A program made the position numbers and the translations under genes. DNA of 64,000 bases from contig CM072804.1 in NCBI GenBank assembly GCA_037013495.1, positions 37,674,501 through 37,738,500 on the forward strand, written 5' to 3'. Origin of the DNA: Hippophae tibetana. Its lineage: Eukaryota > Streptophyta > Magnoliopsida > Rosales > Elaeagnaceae. This document shows, piece after piece, positions 47,111 through 59,656 of this stretch (the first letter of the stretch is position 1; every line of letters starts with the position of its first letter). The notes beneath the pieces are model-generated. The model made no database searches. It was given only the letters and a program-made list of their open reading frames with translations, and was not told the DNA's origin.

Positions 47111-48200
47111 TTACCATGTGATAATCTAATATTTTACCCTAATTTTCACTAGCAAGTCATTTAAATCATTTAGATAGAGCACATAATTTAAACTTTTAAT
47201 CAAGGTGTCAAAATTAGATCTAGATGGTGTTTGTAAAACCTAACTTTCATATTTAAATCTATTAGGAAAAATATATTATCAATATTTAATCAATAATAAA
47301 TTTTGTAGAAATCTTGATCAAAGAAACAACCTCAATTTATTTTATAAAAATATTCACCTAAATTAATCTTCACAAACATGTCAACAAAACTAATTTTTAA
47401 TAGTAATAATTAGTCAAACACACTCAGATTTAATAAATGATTAGTAGATTTAAAATAGCATTCAAAAAATACATAAAGATTAATCTGTATATAAAATTAG
47501 TAAATATAAATAAAATCTACAATACCAATTAAAGATAGATGGGTGTGTCCTGCTCCGTAAATGTTATCTTGATCCTCAATGTATTCTTGAATATATGGAT
47601 ATCTTCTATAAATTTCTTGATCTGAAAAACTAAAACAAGTTATATTATTTGTTACATAAAACCCAATATGGCTACACACCCTACCCTAAATGAATATATA
47701 GGCTAAGACTAGCGTAAGGGCTTTAGACCAAATTAAGTGAATACACACCATGGCCTAGTATTTCCTCCTTCATGGCCTGAGATACATAACACTTCACCCA
47801 AGCCATCTTAAACACGTCATGTTGCAGCATAAAAAGTGTAATGTACCTAGTAAATTTATTCAGATAGGAGTGCACCACAACACATAATAATCCTCATTGT
47901 GGCACAATATGTTTAAGTTTAATTCTTGCTTTGCACCCATTGCATACTGGCTAGTTCTTCATGGAAGGCTTACATGCCTTATTCTTCTAAGCTTCTAGGG
48001 TGCAACAGAGTGCTTCAAGTGCAATTCTTTCTGTGTTAATCAATTTATATTTTTAAAGCTAAAAACACTAGAAATACAATAAAAAATACTCATGATTTCA
48101 AACATTTATATTTGCTTATACAATGATAAAAACATGCATATTTAAATCTATTTATTTGCAATAAAATCACAAAATGTTAGTACTTTTCAAGCACTCATCA
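47111..48200 (-). mobile_element. Athila-like LTR part, subfamily B
   Basis: The right end AAGCACTCATCA at 48200 is the 5' LTR end on the minus strand. Stretches such as AAAATAGCATTCAAAAAATAC at 47452 match the LTR at 19.2-20.6 kb. The U5 side is replaced by type C LTR sequence, so this is a truncated or recombined LTR. The ORF at 47497-47679 is LTR sequence. Confidence 0.5.
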
Positions 48201-48514
48201 CCAGGCCTCGATCCTAAGAAAATGATCTCTGATGATATGTGAGTTTCCTGTCATCAAGAAAGGGGATAAAGGTTTGCATAGTTTTATTTGCTCTCAATTT
48301 GATCCTTCTTCCCTTTGGGAGTTTTTTCTGGCAATTGCTTCATATCAATCCTCCAATTTTTTGCTTCCTTTCTCTTAAAAAAACGTGTAGTCATTTCTCT
48401 CAAGATTATGTCATTAAGATATTTTCCCTTCCAAATTTACATGACCTTTCTTTCCCTACCATCGTTTTTGAGTTTGAAAACCCAATCCCTCTTGACCTTT
48501 CTAATGAGTTTTCA
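48201..48514 (+). other. Unassigned open frame
   Basis: A plus-strand frame from 48239 continues into LTR sequence at about 48515. The part before the LTR has a hydrophobic N-terminal segment (VCIVLFALNLILLPFG) and a FENPIPLDLSNEF stretch but matches no family I recognise. It is probably chance sequence or an element remnant. Confidence 0.3.
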
Positions 48515-48680
48515 AATTTCATTTTTAAAAGTTTGAATAATAAATTAAAAACAACATATATTCCTTCCTTAGATCGACCTTGGGAGTATACTTATCATTT
48601 GTTATAAAATTATTCATGCACTTGCGAAATTTTTACAAATATAAAACCAAAATATTTGCAAGATCGGTATTCATACCGAT
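48515..48680 (+). repeat. LTR 3' fragment facing an inverted LTR
   Basis: The sequence AAAAGTTTGAATAATAAATTA and the following CGACCTTGGGAGTATACTT belong to the 3' part of subfamily A LTRs in plus orientation. It meets the primer site of the minus-strand LTR starting at 48695, forming a head-to-head palindrome-like junction. GATCGGTATTCATACCGATC at 48662-48681 is a 20 bp inverted repeat at the join. Confidence 0.75.
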
Positions 48681-50551
48681 CGGTGCCAAAAACTTGATGA
48701 ACAAGATCGACATTCATACTGATCTTGTAAATACTTTTCTTTAATATTTGTAAAACTCTCATAAGTGCACAAATCATTTTATAGAAAATGATAAGTATAC
48801 TCTTAAGGTCGATCTAAGGAAGGAATATATGTGGTTTTTAATTTATTATTCAAACTTTTAAAAACAAAATTAAATCCTACACATCCTATCCAATATTTTT
48901 GTTTTTGTTTCCTAATTTAATGACATAAAAAATAAACGTAGATATGGATTCAATAAAAAATAATGCAAATTCTTATATGATAAGTATTTATAGATATAAT
49001 AATTAAGTTAATTATGTTAAATCATATTATTTAGGTTATTAAAGATATAAATTGATATTTATTGATTCTTTATTTTATATAAATATCATTTTTGGTGGCG
49101 TTAGTTATTTTTTGTTAATTAAACAAATCAGTTAACACCTATGAGTGAGTTCGATAATTAATTTGTTTAATTAAATTAATTTCTTTTTTCCAAAGATATT
49201 GAAAATGAACCATTTAAATGTCACATTTGGTGGGGTTAGACACTTTAAACTTTATTCAAGGTATCCAAGTTAAATCTAAGAATTTAATTGTCTGAGTACT
49301 AACCCAAATTTTAAATCCATGACTAAAAATATGTTGTCAATACATTTTTGAATAATAGTTCTTATAATTTTTTTTAAATAGAGCTTCACTCCAACTACTA
49401 GGCGATTGTACTAGTAAATGAAAGAGCACTACTCTAAAGTAGACCGGATAATGAAACCTTAAAATCTAATTTTTAGATTTAAGTTTGTAATGAAAAATAC
49501 TATATTTTTCTATAATATCCTTAATATAAAATCTTGAATTAAAAACAAAATCAATTTATTTTATTGAAATGTTTTACCAATTTAATATTTCCCAATCATA
49601 ACAACTTTATTATCATATCATATTTATAAATAGTCAGTCATATTAAATTCAATCATAGACAAATTAAATATAACATATAAGAATAAAAAATAACTATAAA
49701 GAATTCATTTCAAAATTATACCTCAAAAGAATCCTTACAGAACTTTGATTTTAATTTTGTTGCTAGAAAACCTCCAAATAGATTTGCATTTTCATTTATT
49801 GAATCAAAAAATAAAAATCTATAAAAGCATAGCTAGTTCTTCTCAAAAAAGGAAGAAATTTAAAACTAAAAACTAAAGAAAACTTGCTAGAGAGAGAAAG
49901 CTAGAGAAAGAAAGAGTTGAGAAAATTGTGTGGTTTACAATTAGAGAAGAGGATCCTTTTATAAGTGAGGAAAAGGCCAAAAAAGATGCGAAATATTTCA
50001 AAAGTTGATTTTGGACATGTTTGAACAAGCTAGCATATGTATGGGGCACAAAAATTGTGGTGGACAAGCGTTTGGCGCATGTAGGACTAGGCACAAGTGT
50101 GTACTAGTGCACATGGGACACAGTGTGGGTATGTGCTAACATGCACAAAAATCGAAGCAACATGTGTTGGGCGTGTATTGGTTACACACGTGATAACATG
50201 TGCTAGGCATGTGTCAGTATGTCCTAGGTGTGCACAACTTGGCGTGGATGCGCGGCTACGCATGGGAATTTTACCTTTTAACATTTTTACCCATTTTGTC
50301 TAATTTTTTCATCTTTTTTACTTTTGCTCATTTCATTTCTAAACATATTTGTGATGTATTGCCTCCAATATTTTTGTTCGAGTCTTTAAGTTATTTTTGA
50401 ACAAAAATACCTAAAAAACAATAAAAATACCCGTAATTTTGAAAATACAAATTTACATAAAAATATGATAAAATCATACAAATATGAATCTATTTAATCA
50501 ATTAAAGTACATTAAATCAGGGTAATTTTAGTGTTTTTTAAGCACTCATCA
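48681..50551 (-). mobile_element. Minus-strand Athila-like LTR with primer site
   Basis: Read on the minus strand, the LTR runs from TGATGAGTGCTT at 50551 down to TTCATCA at 48695, followed by TTTTTGGCACCG at about 48681-48692, the start of a tRNA-Asp type primer site. The LTR is 1857 bp. GC-richer sequence at 50090-50270 and a TATA-like TTATAAAAGGAT at 49953-49964 fit the U3 and promoter. Instead of an internal region, an inverted LTR piece lies beyond the primer site, so the element is rearranged. Open frames inside are LTR sequence. Confidence 0.8.
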
Positions 50552-53500
50552 AGCAGCCTTCAATTTATTACTCATATCTGTTAGTTCCTATTCTCTGACT
50601 CCACAACGAGTCTTCCAGATACATAACTCCTGATCTACAAAGTCGGTCGCTTCACGACAAGTTTCAACCTCCTCTTCTGAATCTTTTGCAAGAACTATAA
50701 CCTACATTAAGATAATATACAAAGAAATACGGTTATCATATGCCAAATTGTTCTCTTTTCTTTTTTATGAGTTGCATAAATAGGAGGTCGATCTTCAAGC
50801 ACATCGAAGTGATGAAACAATTCAACTTGCACATCAAAACTATTAAACATCCTACCTTTAAATAGGTTGTTTATACTACTCCTTTCACCATGCTCTCTTC
50901 TTATAGGGTATATGCTCTGTAATGGTCTTCTACCATCCTCTAACTGCTAAGAATGCTGACCTGATCTAACTTTGCAAGTGATCCCTTACTTGGGGAGTAA
51001 TGTGAGATAGGGATTTCCTTGGATCATTTCATCAACCCACCCAGGGATGTTGGGAAGGATCTGATTTACCTCTTCGCTAAGGGTGGTAAAGGTAGCTCGC
51101 TTTCTCACAAAAGGAAGTACTTTGGTGGTTCGTAAGGCTATTTGATTCACTTCTTCGCTAATCACAGGTGAATAAGATCGTTCTCCCTTAACAAGAAGTT
51201 CTCTAGTGATTATCGAAGATACTTCGGGGGTACAAGAAAAACATGACCCCGTTTCAATTAAATTGTCTTAATTCACTTGACTATAATCTGTTATAAACAC
51301 ATGACCTCAACCAAAATTATGGTTTTCTTAGGTCATTTGTAACTTTATAATTAACCTCAATTATAAGACATAACCTCAAACACTCAGGAAAAACCAAATT
51401 TTACGATTATAGATAAACCACACAAATCCTAGGAAACACATTAAATAGAAATAAAACCATGCATTTAATAGCCACAAAAATCCAAAATTCCAAAATATTA
51501 TTTACATTAAATGTACATCCAAAATTACATCTTAAACAAATAAATACGATAATACATTCTCTATAGAATGGTCTCTTCAATCGTCCCTTCACGCTAGTGG
51601 GTAGTTGTAACCTCATCACCAAGAGGTGAAGGTTGCAGGGTAATATATGGTGGTGTCTCCCACTTACTACATTGAAAATCCAGCATCAAAGTATAGTAAG
51701 GCACTATCAGCTCTAAATTTTTGGCCTGAGTTTGAAGGCTACTAACCATGAAACTTACATCATTTCTATAGGCATTGGTGCACTCCGTTTTCAAAGTGTA
51801 TACTAGGGTTCAAAGTAAGCTCACTTGATCTAAAAGAGCAACACTTAACTTTGTATTATGTAAGCTTTTTCTTAGTCTCTTTAGCGACATGTGCAAACTC
51901 CTTAGCCATTTGTTCAAAGTAGGTAGCCTAGTGTCCTTGTTCAAAGCAATAGATGTCTACTTTTTTCAATTTATTAGTTTTATCCAATAGATCACCCTCC
52001 ACCTTTAATATTTTGGCCTCATACTCAACTATAAGGACGTCTTTCTCCTTCACAACCTTGTCATATTTTACGATCTATAAGTGACTGGCATACACCTCAC
52101 GCTTGTAACTTTTAAGGGACATCTCACCCCCTCTTGCTAAACATATGACCTGCATACATTAACAAATGGATAAGGAATAATAGAGATAAGTACAATAACA
52201 AGAAGATGATGTAGAAACTTACTTTGATCATGCGATCTACTATTAGCTCAACATTTTTCCTGCCTTTTTTTCTATGGGTAGCCCTGACTTGGGACCTCTA
52301 AACATCAGTACCAAAAAGGTGAAACATGTCCCTCTTTAGGTCAATTCGCCTAAATATACCTTCATTGAAATAGGTTATTAGGGTGTCTAACATAACAACG
52401 TCCTTCAAGATGACTTCATAAAACTCAAAATCATCTATATCCATGGCCTTCATACCTAAAGTGTACTCTTCCCAAACCTTCAAATTTTTAGTGGCCTCCT
52501 AACTAGGAATGGGGAGATAACTTTACTAACCAGGTAATATAGGAGGGGGTAGGACCTTCATTGTGGGTGCGGCCTTCATAAATTCCATAAAGGGAACTTA
52601 ATTCCTGGTCAAAAAAGGCAATGTGGGCTCTAGATGAGGCAATGTGGACTTCATATGCGGCAATGTGGATTCTAGACATGGATAAGTGGGGAGCAAGTCT
52701 TGGACACCAAAGGTGTCTATTAAACCTTCCAAGTCAATATGCGAGTAACCCATACTTGTACGAGGAAATTAAAAAATCAATAAAATAGTACAAATCACAA
52801 ACTCAAGTAGTTACTTCGTAAAAAAAGAGAGAGGGATGACCTAAATACTTGTCTGTGTACTCTCTCCACACACTAGAATTTTTCAGACGAGCTACAATCA
52901 AATTTTGTTTTATAGCCTTGATCCGAGGTATTTTGTAGCTCAATCCTCCTAATCTTTTCCTTTCCACTTGGATCTAATTGTTAATCAATTTGCTTGCACG
53001 AGGTTAGGAGGTATTAAAATGATGATTCCAAGTGTAATGAATAGTAAGGTCTAAGCCACTACCCCAAATATCCTCGGTAATATAAAAATACTTGTCCTTG
53101 TAGCCTGAATTACTGTTAGGAAGTTTGAGATGAAGCCAGTGTCCAATAATATAGGGTATATAGGATCTTCCTTTATCTAGGCAATTCTTCTTCAAACAAT
53201 ACAAGCTCCTAAGCTCATTGCTTGTAAGGTCTATACCATGTTCACTAGCGACCACTGAGAGACACATAAGAGTTCACCACCCATTAAGATTTATTTGGGA
53301 AAAAATGATATCGAATGTATTAACGGCACGAGCTACCAACCTAGGGAAGGGACATCAAAGCCTAATTTTAAGGCCGCTAAATGTATCACCCACCACCCCA
53401 TAGAGGGATCATCAGTATCACAGAGATGAGAAGGTATGGGCATTAAACCTATGCGGGGAGGAATGTTAAATTTTTTCCTAATCTAAATCAAATCATTTGC

Positions 53501-53901
53501 TACGAGAACTCTAGGAATTTTTTCAATCTGATATTTTTCTTTAGTCCTATGAGTAGGTTCACCCTGACTCTCGTACTTTTTCTTAGGGCAACAAACTTTG
53601 GTAGTCTCTGATACTGGAATCCTAATAATTGGTATATGACCTCGGGAAGACGAGGAAGAGATCGCTTAGGATCCCGATAAGGTAGGGAGAGTAACAATAC
53701 TCTCCTTGATTAGTTCCCCTGAAGTAGGTCCTTCATCGCTACTCCCAATAATCTCATAAGGTCCCTTAGTTCGCAACGACCTAGTCACTAAATGACTGAA
53801 TCATGTGATATTTCTTTATAAGGATCCCCTCTTGAAGGCATGTTCTTACCAAGGGTTTCCTCGAGAAGAGGATGAAGCACCTATTTTCCTTTATAAGACA
53901 T
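50552..53901 (-). pseudogene. Plant TE-associated protein gene remnant (PF04195-like)
   Basis: Minus-strand readings from about 53901 to 50600 resemble the large plant-specific proteins annotated as putative gypsy-type transposase (PF04195-like). At 53004-53267 the reading has LRSLYCLKKN and GYKDKYFYITEDIWG, like the conserved YAVKKN...WKEKYFFV...W stretch. Further on, 51840-52100 reads as a Glu/Lys/Leu-rich coiled coil (EYEAKILKVEGDLLDKTNKL), the usual C-terminal feature. NIPGWVDEMIQGNPYL lies near 51010-51060. Function of the family is unknown; it travels with retrotransposons. The frame is interrupted several times, so it is a fossil or has introns I cannot define. A TATA box on the same strand lies at 54131-54139. 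Confidence 0.5.
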
Positions 53902-54130
53902 GGAAATAAGATTAACATGAAAAAATTACCTAAATAATATGATATGGGTCATTCAAGTCATGACCTAAAGACAAAATAGCAAGTTGATTTCCAACTGATG
54001 TTGTTAACCAAATAAGCTGAAATTTCAACCAAATGTTTTTCCTATAATGAAAAGAAATTTAACAGGCTAAAATTCTCTAAAAAAAAATTTAACTAAGTTA
54101 AAACAAGTAGGATAAAAATAAATTTCTCCA

Positions 54131-54139
54131 CTATTTATA
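54131..54139 (-). promoter_or_regulatory. TATA box for the minus-strand TE gene
   Basis: The minus strand reads CCCTTTATAAATAGTGGAG, a strong plant TATA box, about 230 bp upstream of the first minus-strand ATG near 53901. Position and strand fit the TE-associated gene at 50.6-53.9 kb. Confidence 0.45.
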
Positions 54140-55242
54140 AAGGGGAGAGGGAAGTTGAAACGTTTATTCAGTAAATAAATTTAATTAGAGGAATATAATT
54201 CATAATGGTTAGCTAACCTTATAATTTGGAGAGCTCGTACAAGATCATTATCTCAATGATTACATAAGCTAGTTGTGTCAAATTTTTCACTTTATGACAA
54301 ACTGAAGATTATACAAATAGGTTATATTCCCTTGACTTCTCAAAATCAAGGGAATATGAGAATTAATGTTTGGTGTTAAACATGATACAAGTACATGACC
54401 TAGAAAACTACAGTTTTTAGCTATTATATAGTGAGGTGATGAAGATAAAGACCTGATGAGTCTGGAGCACTACATCATAGAGAGATCTCGATATGTAACG
54501 AGGTGATGAAGAAGAAGACATGCTCTACACCATAGAGTGACCTAGTTAGCAAAAAAATTATTGTATGTATTTTAATATGTATTTAGGCCGTTTGTATAAT
54601 AGTTTTTACCTATGTAATTCATACACCTGTCTAGGTGCTATATATACATCTTCAATAAGGATAATACAAGGTTTAATCGGTTTTCGGATATTGGTTATTT
54701 CAATTTCTTTCATTTTCAACCTTGTTTTTTTAACTTCCAATAACTTCCTTTTCCCTTACCCGTGGAGGCTACTTGTTTTTTTAACTTCCAATAACTTCCA
54801 ATAACTTCCTTGGTCTTCATATTAATCCCAAAGTTCTTCTAAAGAAATATCATCTGCAACTTCTCTTCTCATTATCAATCATATCATATCGATCCTAAAC
54901 CAAGCTTGTCTTTGGATAATGGTGAAAAAAATAGTTACACTGATTATAGAATAAGGTCACATGATTTCCCATAAGTTATTAATTTTTTATTCCTTGGGCA
55001 CAGCGAAAACTTAAAATTAAATCAAACAAACAAGAACATAAAAATTAAGGTAACTTGGCGAATTATTCATCCACACACAAAGATTTTAATATTTTACAAT
55101 AACCCATGTATTCTATATCCAAATAATTGAAAATAACTATCAAAAACAATATTTTAGGAAACACTTTTGGCTTCTTATCTTCATACGCCAAAAAACACAT
55201 TTAAGACTTAAGCCTTAATTTCACACACATTGCACATTAACT
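54140..55242. other. No gene; short direct repeat
   Basis: A 29 bp direct repeat (CTTGTTTTTTTAACTTCCAA...) occurs at 54721-54749 and 54772-54800. Sequence at 54440-54680 has an LTR-like look (TGCTATATATACATCTTC near 54636 as a TATA box) but no boundary or primer site was found. Nothing else is supported. Confidence 0.4.
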
Positions 55243-56505
55243 GCGCACTAACATTAATACCCAATATTTATAATAGACTTTTGGTTTTCCAACTTCATAG
55301 ATTATAGCCTACCACCAAACCAAACGTTATATTATTATTTTTAAGCCATTTAATCCAACAATATCCATCTTTGCTTATAAAAAAAATATCAATATCAAGC
55401 ACCACATCATAACATATTTATACATGCTTTCATTGCACCTCATTTATGGGTAAGATGCACCCACTATTTCATCTTTAATATAAGACAACCTTACTTAAAG
55501 TTGCTCCACTTGAGAGCTACCTATTAACTCATTATTTTTATCTTAAAAAATGGTAACCACGTACACATGTGAAACTTACCATTTTTCTTGCCTCTTACTA
55601 CCAATATTATTGCAATATTTAAAATTTGAATTAATAGTCACCTTACCCTTAAAGATAATTATAGTTTCATTTCAGATATATCCAATCAACCTATACAAAC
55701 TTAAATTCTTCATTCTTTTCATTATGACAACAAAACCTTTAGTCACCTCTAAGTCATAGCTAACATAATCGATTTTGCTCAAAGAAATCAATTTTTTTCT
55801 TAAGCTAGGAACAAATCTTACATCACCCACTATTCGAATAAATCCATCTTCAACTTGACCTTACTCCTTGATCCATTAGCCATGATGATATCACCATCAA
55901 TAAAAAGATTGTAAGTATCAAACAATTCCTTGGTTGCACACATATGAAAACAATATGCAGAATCCAAAACTCTATCATTCAAGGAGTTCACCTCTGGTCA
56001 CACACACATTAGAATCAAAATATACGTTTTGTGAAATTTACCTATTTTTCATCTTTCTTTTTCTTTTCATCAATACTTTTTATATTTTTAATCTGTCTTC
56101 ACAAAACCTCTTGGTGTGCCCCTTTTTATGACAATAAAATCATTCAATGTCATATCTTGAACAAGACATGAAATGAAATCCATCTCTACTAGAATTTCCT
56201 CCTCTAAGCTTACATTTTCTTCTACTTTATAAACTTGTTATTGAATTTTCTCAAATATTAAGAACATCTCCACCCGTAGAAATTGTCGGTTAGATCACAT
56301 TACTATTATTCAAAAATATTTTTAACACCTCATTTATTATCAACATAGTATTTCCAACTTGAACTAGCAATGTTGTTCATTTACATTAACACCTAATATT
56401 TATAATCACTTTTTTGGCTTTACAACTTGATAGGTTAGAGGCAACCTACGAACCAAACATTCTAGTTTTTTAAAGCCATTTAACACGACACCAAATTTTT
56501 TTTTT
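55243..56505 (-). mobile_element. Copia gag/protease fragment between direct repeats
   Basis: On the minus strand, about 56170-56100 reads as YCHKKGHTKRFC, the gag zinc knuckle, and about 55980-55880 as DRVLDSAYCFHMCATKELF, corresponding to the copia protease (DSGCSFHM type), followed by a GDVRFVPSLRKKLISL-like stretch near 55810. A direct repeat of about 115 bp (ATTTATAATASACTTTTGG...AAGCCATTTAA) lies at about 55255-55370 and 56390-56490, flanking the fragment. The repeats may be remnants of its ends or of a target that was duplicated. The copy is heavily broken. Confidence 0.6.
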
Positions 56506-59080
56506 TTTTTTACGATTCAAAAGGCAAGCAGAAGCACCTTTTTCACAAAGAAATCAGTACTAGAATAATAAAAGATATATATATATATATATATATGACA
56601 ACCATTATATTAAAATGAGAAACAAATATGATAGCTATAAGTAAATAGCCGTCATAAATGTTATATAGAATGTTTATTACTGAAAATATTACACTAAGTT
56701 TATAGGACTATTTTTCTGACTGTCTTAAAAATATATTCTTTTATGAAGGTCAATAGTCGCCGTAAAAAATATTTTTTTACATAAACTTAGGATTAGGTCG
56801 CGTTTCCCATTATTTCCATCTCAGAAAACACATCGGGCTAGTTCGAGATTTCAATAGTTCCAACGTCGTAGCCATTTCCAACAGCCGTCATTGTTCCAGT
56901 CCATAGTCATCGCGATCCAGTCCTGCTCCAGTCAACCACTGGCTGTTTATCCTTCGCGTGATTAGCCCAAAGTCAGACTCGCTTGCATCGAAGTTTCCCT
57001 TTATCGCCACCATTGCTCCAACTTTCCTCCCACTGTCTGCTGCCTTCCAAGTCACCGTCAACCATCACCTCACCCCACTGTCAAGTATGGTCTCATGCAG
57101 CAACTATTGTGTTCTGTGAATCCCTTAGTGTTAGTCTATTATAAAATATATTCTTTTATTTTATTATAAAATAAATACCCCATGCTCTTCTTTGATGAGT
57201 GTCAGTCTATGCATTTTTTTTTTCTAGTCTTTTGTCTGATAGATCGAAGAGCATGTCTCCATCTGTTCAGAACGTGATGGTATATGTTAACTGTTTATGA
57301 GTGTTTGTATGTTTCAATTCATTTATTTAGATGATGGAACAAAAAGAACTACTTTAGTTGGTTTTAATATCCGTACCATTTATATCTTAATTTTCTTTAT
57401 GGATCGATCTCTGTTAAAGAATAGAGATGATAAGTTTTTAAGACAAATATCAAATTTTGAAATCAAATGTTCCAGAAATTTGTTTCTATGTGGTGAGGGA
57501 ATGAGATAAATCATCTAGAAGCCACTTTCTTTTACTCTATTATATAGAGAGGGAATCCGTCACTTTTTGTTGTTATTGGCGGCTTGTGATCGAGAGGTCA
57601 TGACTCTCCATTCTATAGTAAGATTAATTTTTTATTCAAACTTAATTTTTTTCGAGAAAAAAATACACTAAAATAGTTAAATCATAAAAAATATAATAAT
57701 AATAATGTCATTAAATTGTATTAATTTTAAAAAATACAACTAATGTATTAAATTTGTAAAAATAAAATTAGAAACTGTCATACTACCCATTCATTGTGTA
57801 GGAAAAAATTAAAACTTATTTTTTTTATAATGTTTGAGGATTAGGAAATTATTACTCTCATTTTATAATAAAAATAATTTTTAAATGTAGAATTATGTAA
57901 TATATTTTTATTTTATTAATTCAATTATTCTTGTAATCTTCGTTTGAATGAATGAAAATAATTTTTTCAAAAACAACTCATACATCTATCTATAAATAAA
58001 ATTTAAATTTTAAAACTTTAACATATTTAAATGAGTTCTATGTTGAGTTACAATTCATTGTCTCAAATTTATGGATTATATATTCAGTATTTAGTAGACT
58101 AAAATATGTACAATTTAATTCCATCTAGTTAGTTTTTCTTGACTACTTCATAGTTATGTATATGCATTTTAGTTTTTGTTTAATTTTTGAAAATGGTTCG
58201 GGGTATATTTATAATATGTGACAATTAAGTTTAAATGCATTATTAAACACATTGGAATACATTCATATATGATATATCACTAAGTTTAATATATTTATGT
58301 ATTTTACATATGTATATTATTTATCAACTTTAAAATGTTAATATATACTATATATTAAATTATATTGTGTAGTTCTTAAGCAACTATCACTACACACAAA
58401 TGGAGTTGAAACAATTGAGACAAGATTGATAAATGTATGTGTTTGATTATTTTTATAATCATGGATGATTTTATTTGAGCAAAATAAAATGTATAATATT
58501 GATGCATATACACTAATTAGTAGTTATAGTATTGGTGCTTGTCAGCTTGTATGATATGTTTAAGCAAAACAAAATGTAAACTACGTAGTTTATACGTTAT
58601 TTTTAATTAAGATCTTAGTTAATAATTATATGAATGATATGAAATTATATACAAGGAAACTTGAATGTACCTATTTTTTGGATATTTGTGATATGGGTTT
58701 TTGTTTATATAGATATTATTAATATAAAAAATGCTAAATATTAAATATTAAAAAGAAATATATATTACACAATTACTAACCATCCCATGTAATTCTTATA
58801 AGATAGTCCTAAATCGTTCTATATATACATATAGAATATTATTGAATGTTCTATATGATTCTTATAGGATGACGGTTAAAAGAAAATAGCATTGTCTCTG
58901 GCGTCTTATATATTCAACTTATAGAATGGTTTGTAATCGTCATTTTTTTTAAATCTTTTTATAGTACGATCGGTGATCATTTTATATGTTCATTCTTTTA
59001 AAACATTTTATTATAAGATGATCATTTATCATTTTATATAACTTTTAAAATAATTAGGGTTCTTCTTATATTGTGTTTTT
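56506..59080. mobile_element. Probable non-autonomous DNA transposon (CACTA-like)
   Basis: Both flanks carry related subterminal words: GTCATAAATGTTATATAGAATG and TTTATAGGACTATTTTCTGAC on the left (56590-56770), and TTATAGGATGACGGTTAAAAG and TTATAGAATGGTTTGTAATCG on the right (58790-59040). Inside is a GC-richer block (56810-57110) and long AT-rich DNA. This fits a CACTA-type element of about 2.5 kb. The termini and target duplication are not certain. A frame at 57297-57509 has no recognised domain. A (TA)n tract is at 56574-56595. Confidence 0.35.
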
Positions 59081-59544
59081 TTATTGCAGGGAATTTGATA
59101 GATTCATTAGAGTAAATAATAATTAAAAAAAAAGTGTCAATGTGTCTTAGAAATCATTATGTATTTCTCCTTAATATTAGAATATAATACTATTCCTTTA
59201 TTAAATATATATATTTTTATTTTATGTTGAGCAATGGGATGTGAAGGATACCTTAAGCATTAAAATATGGTTAGACATTAATTAATACTAGGTCATCTAT
59301 CAGCCGAAAAAAAACAAGAAGCAAAATAACAAAAATAAGATTTTGATTAGTTAAAAATATCTACTTTGTTTAATATTATTATATTTTATTTTTGTTTCTA
59401 TAACTTTTTAATTTTTTATTTTTCGTTTAAAATAAAAAATTACATAATAAAACGCTAAATCTGAGCGAATTAATCATAAACTAGTTGGAATAATATAAGT
59501 ATTTTACATCAAAAATGAGTCATATTTTTCGATTTCAAGATCCT
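59081..59544. other. AT-rich stretch, no gene seen
   Basis: No coding signal or repeat family is visible. It forms the upstream flank of the cell-wall-protein-like pseudogene. Confidence 0.5.
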
Positions 59545-59600
59545 AACTCCTTGAAAATCTCAAAAGGGCAACCTAATTACATTTACCCTGCTATATATAT
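59545..59600 (+). promoter_or_regulatory. Relict promoter of the paralogous pseudogene
   Basis: The block at 59545-59572 (AACTCCTTGAAAATC...) matches 7941-7967 upstream of the intact gene. A TATA box (CTATATATAT) lies at 59591-59600, as in the intact gene. The shared layout shows that promoter and gene were duplicated together. Confidence 0.55.
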
Positions 59601-59656
59601 GAAGAGCAAAACTGGTTATAGCCCCCAATATAAATAACCCAAATATAAATTTAACC

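Noticed and set aside
48239-48607. 122-codon plus-strand frame with hydrophobic N-terminus
   Set aside because: Its second part is LTR sequence and the first part matches no family; no promoter seen.
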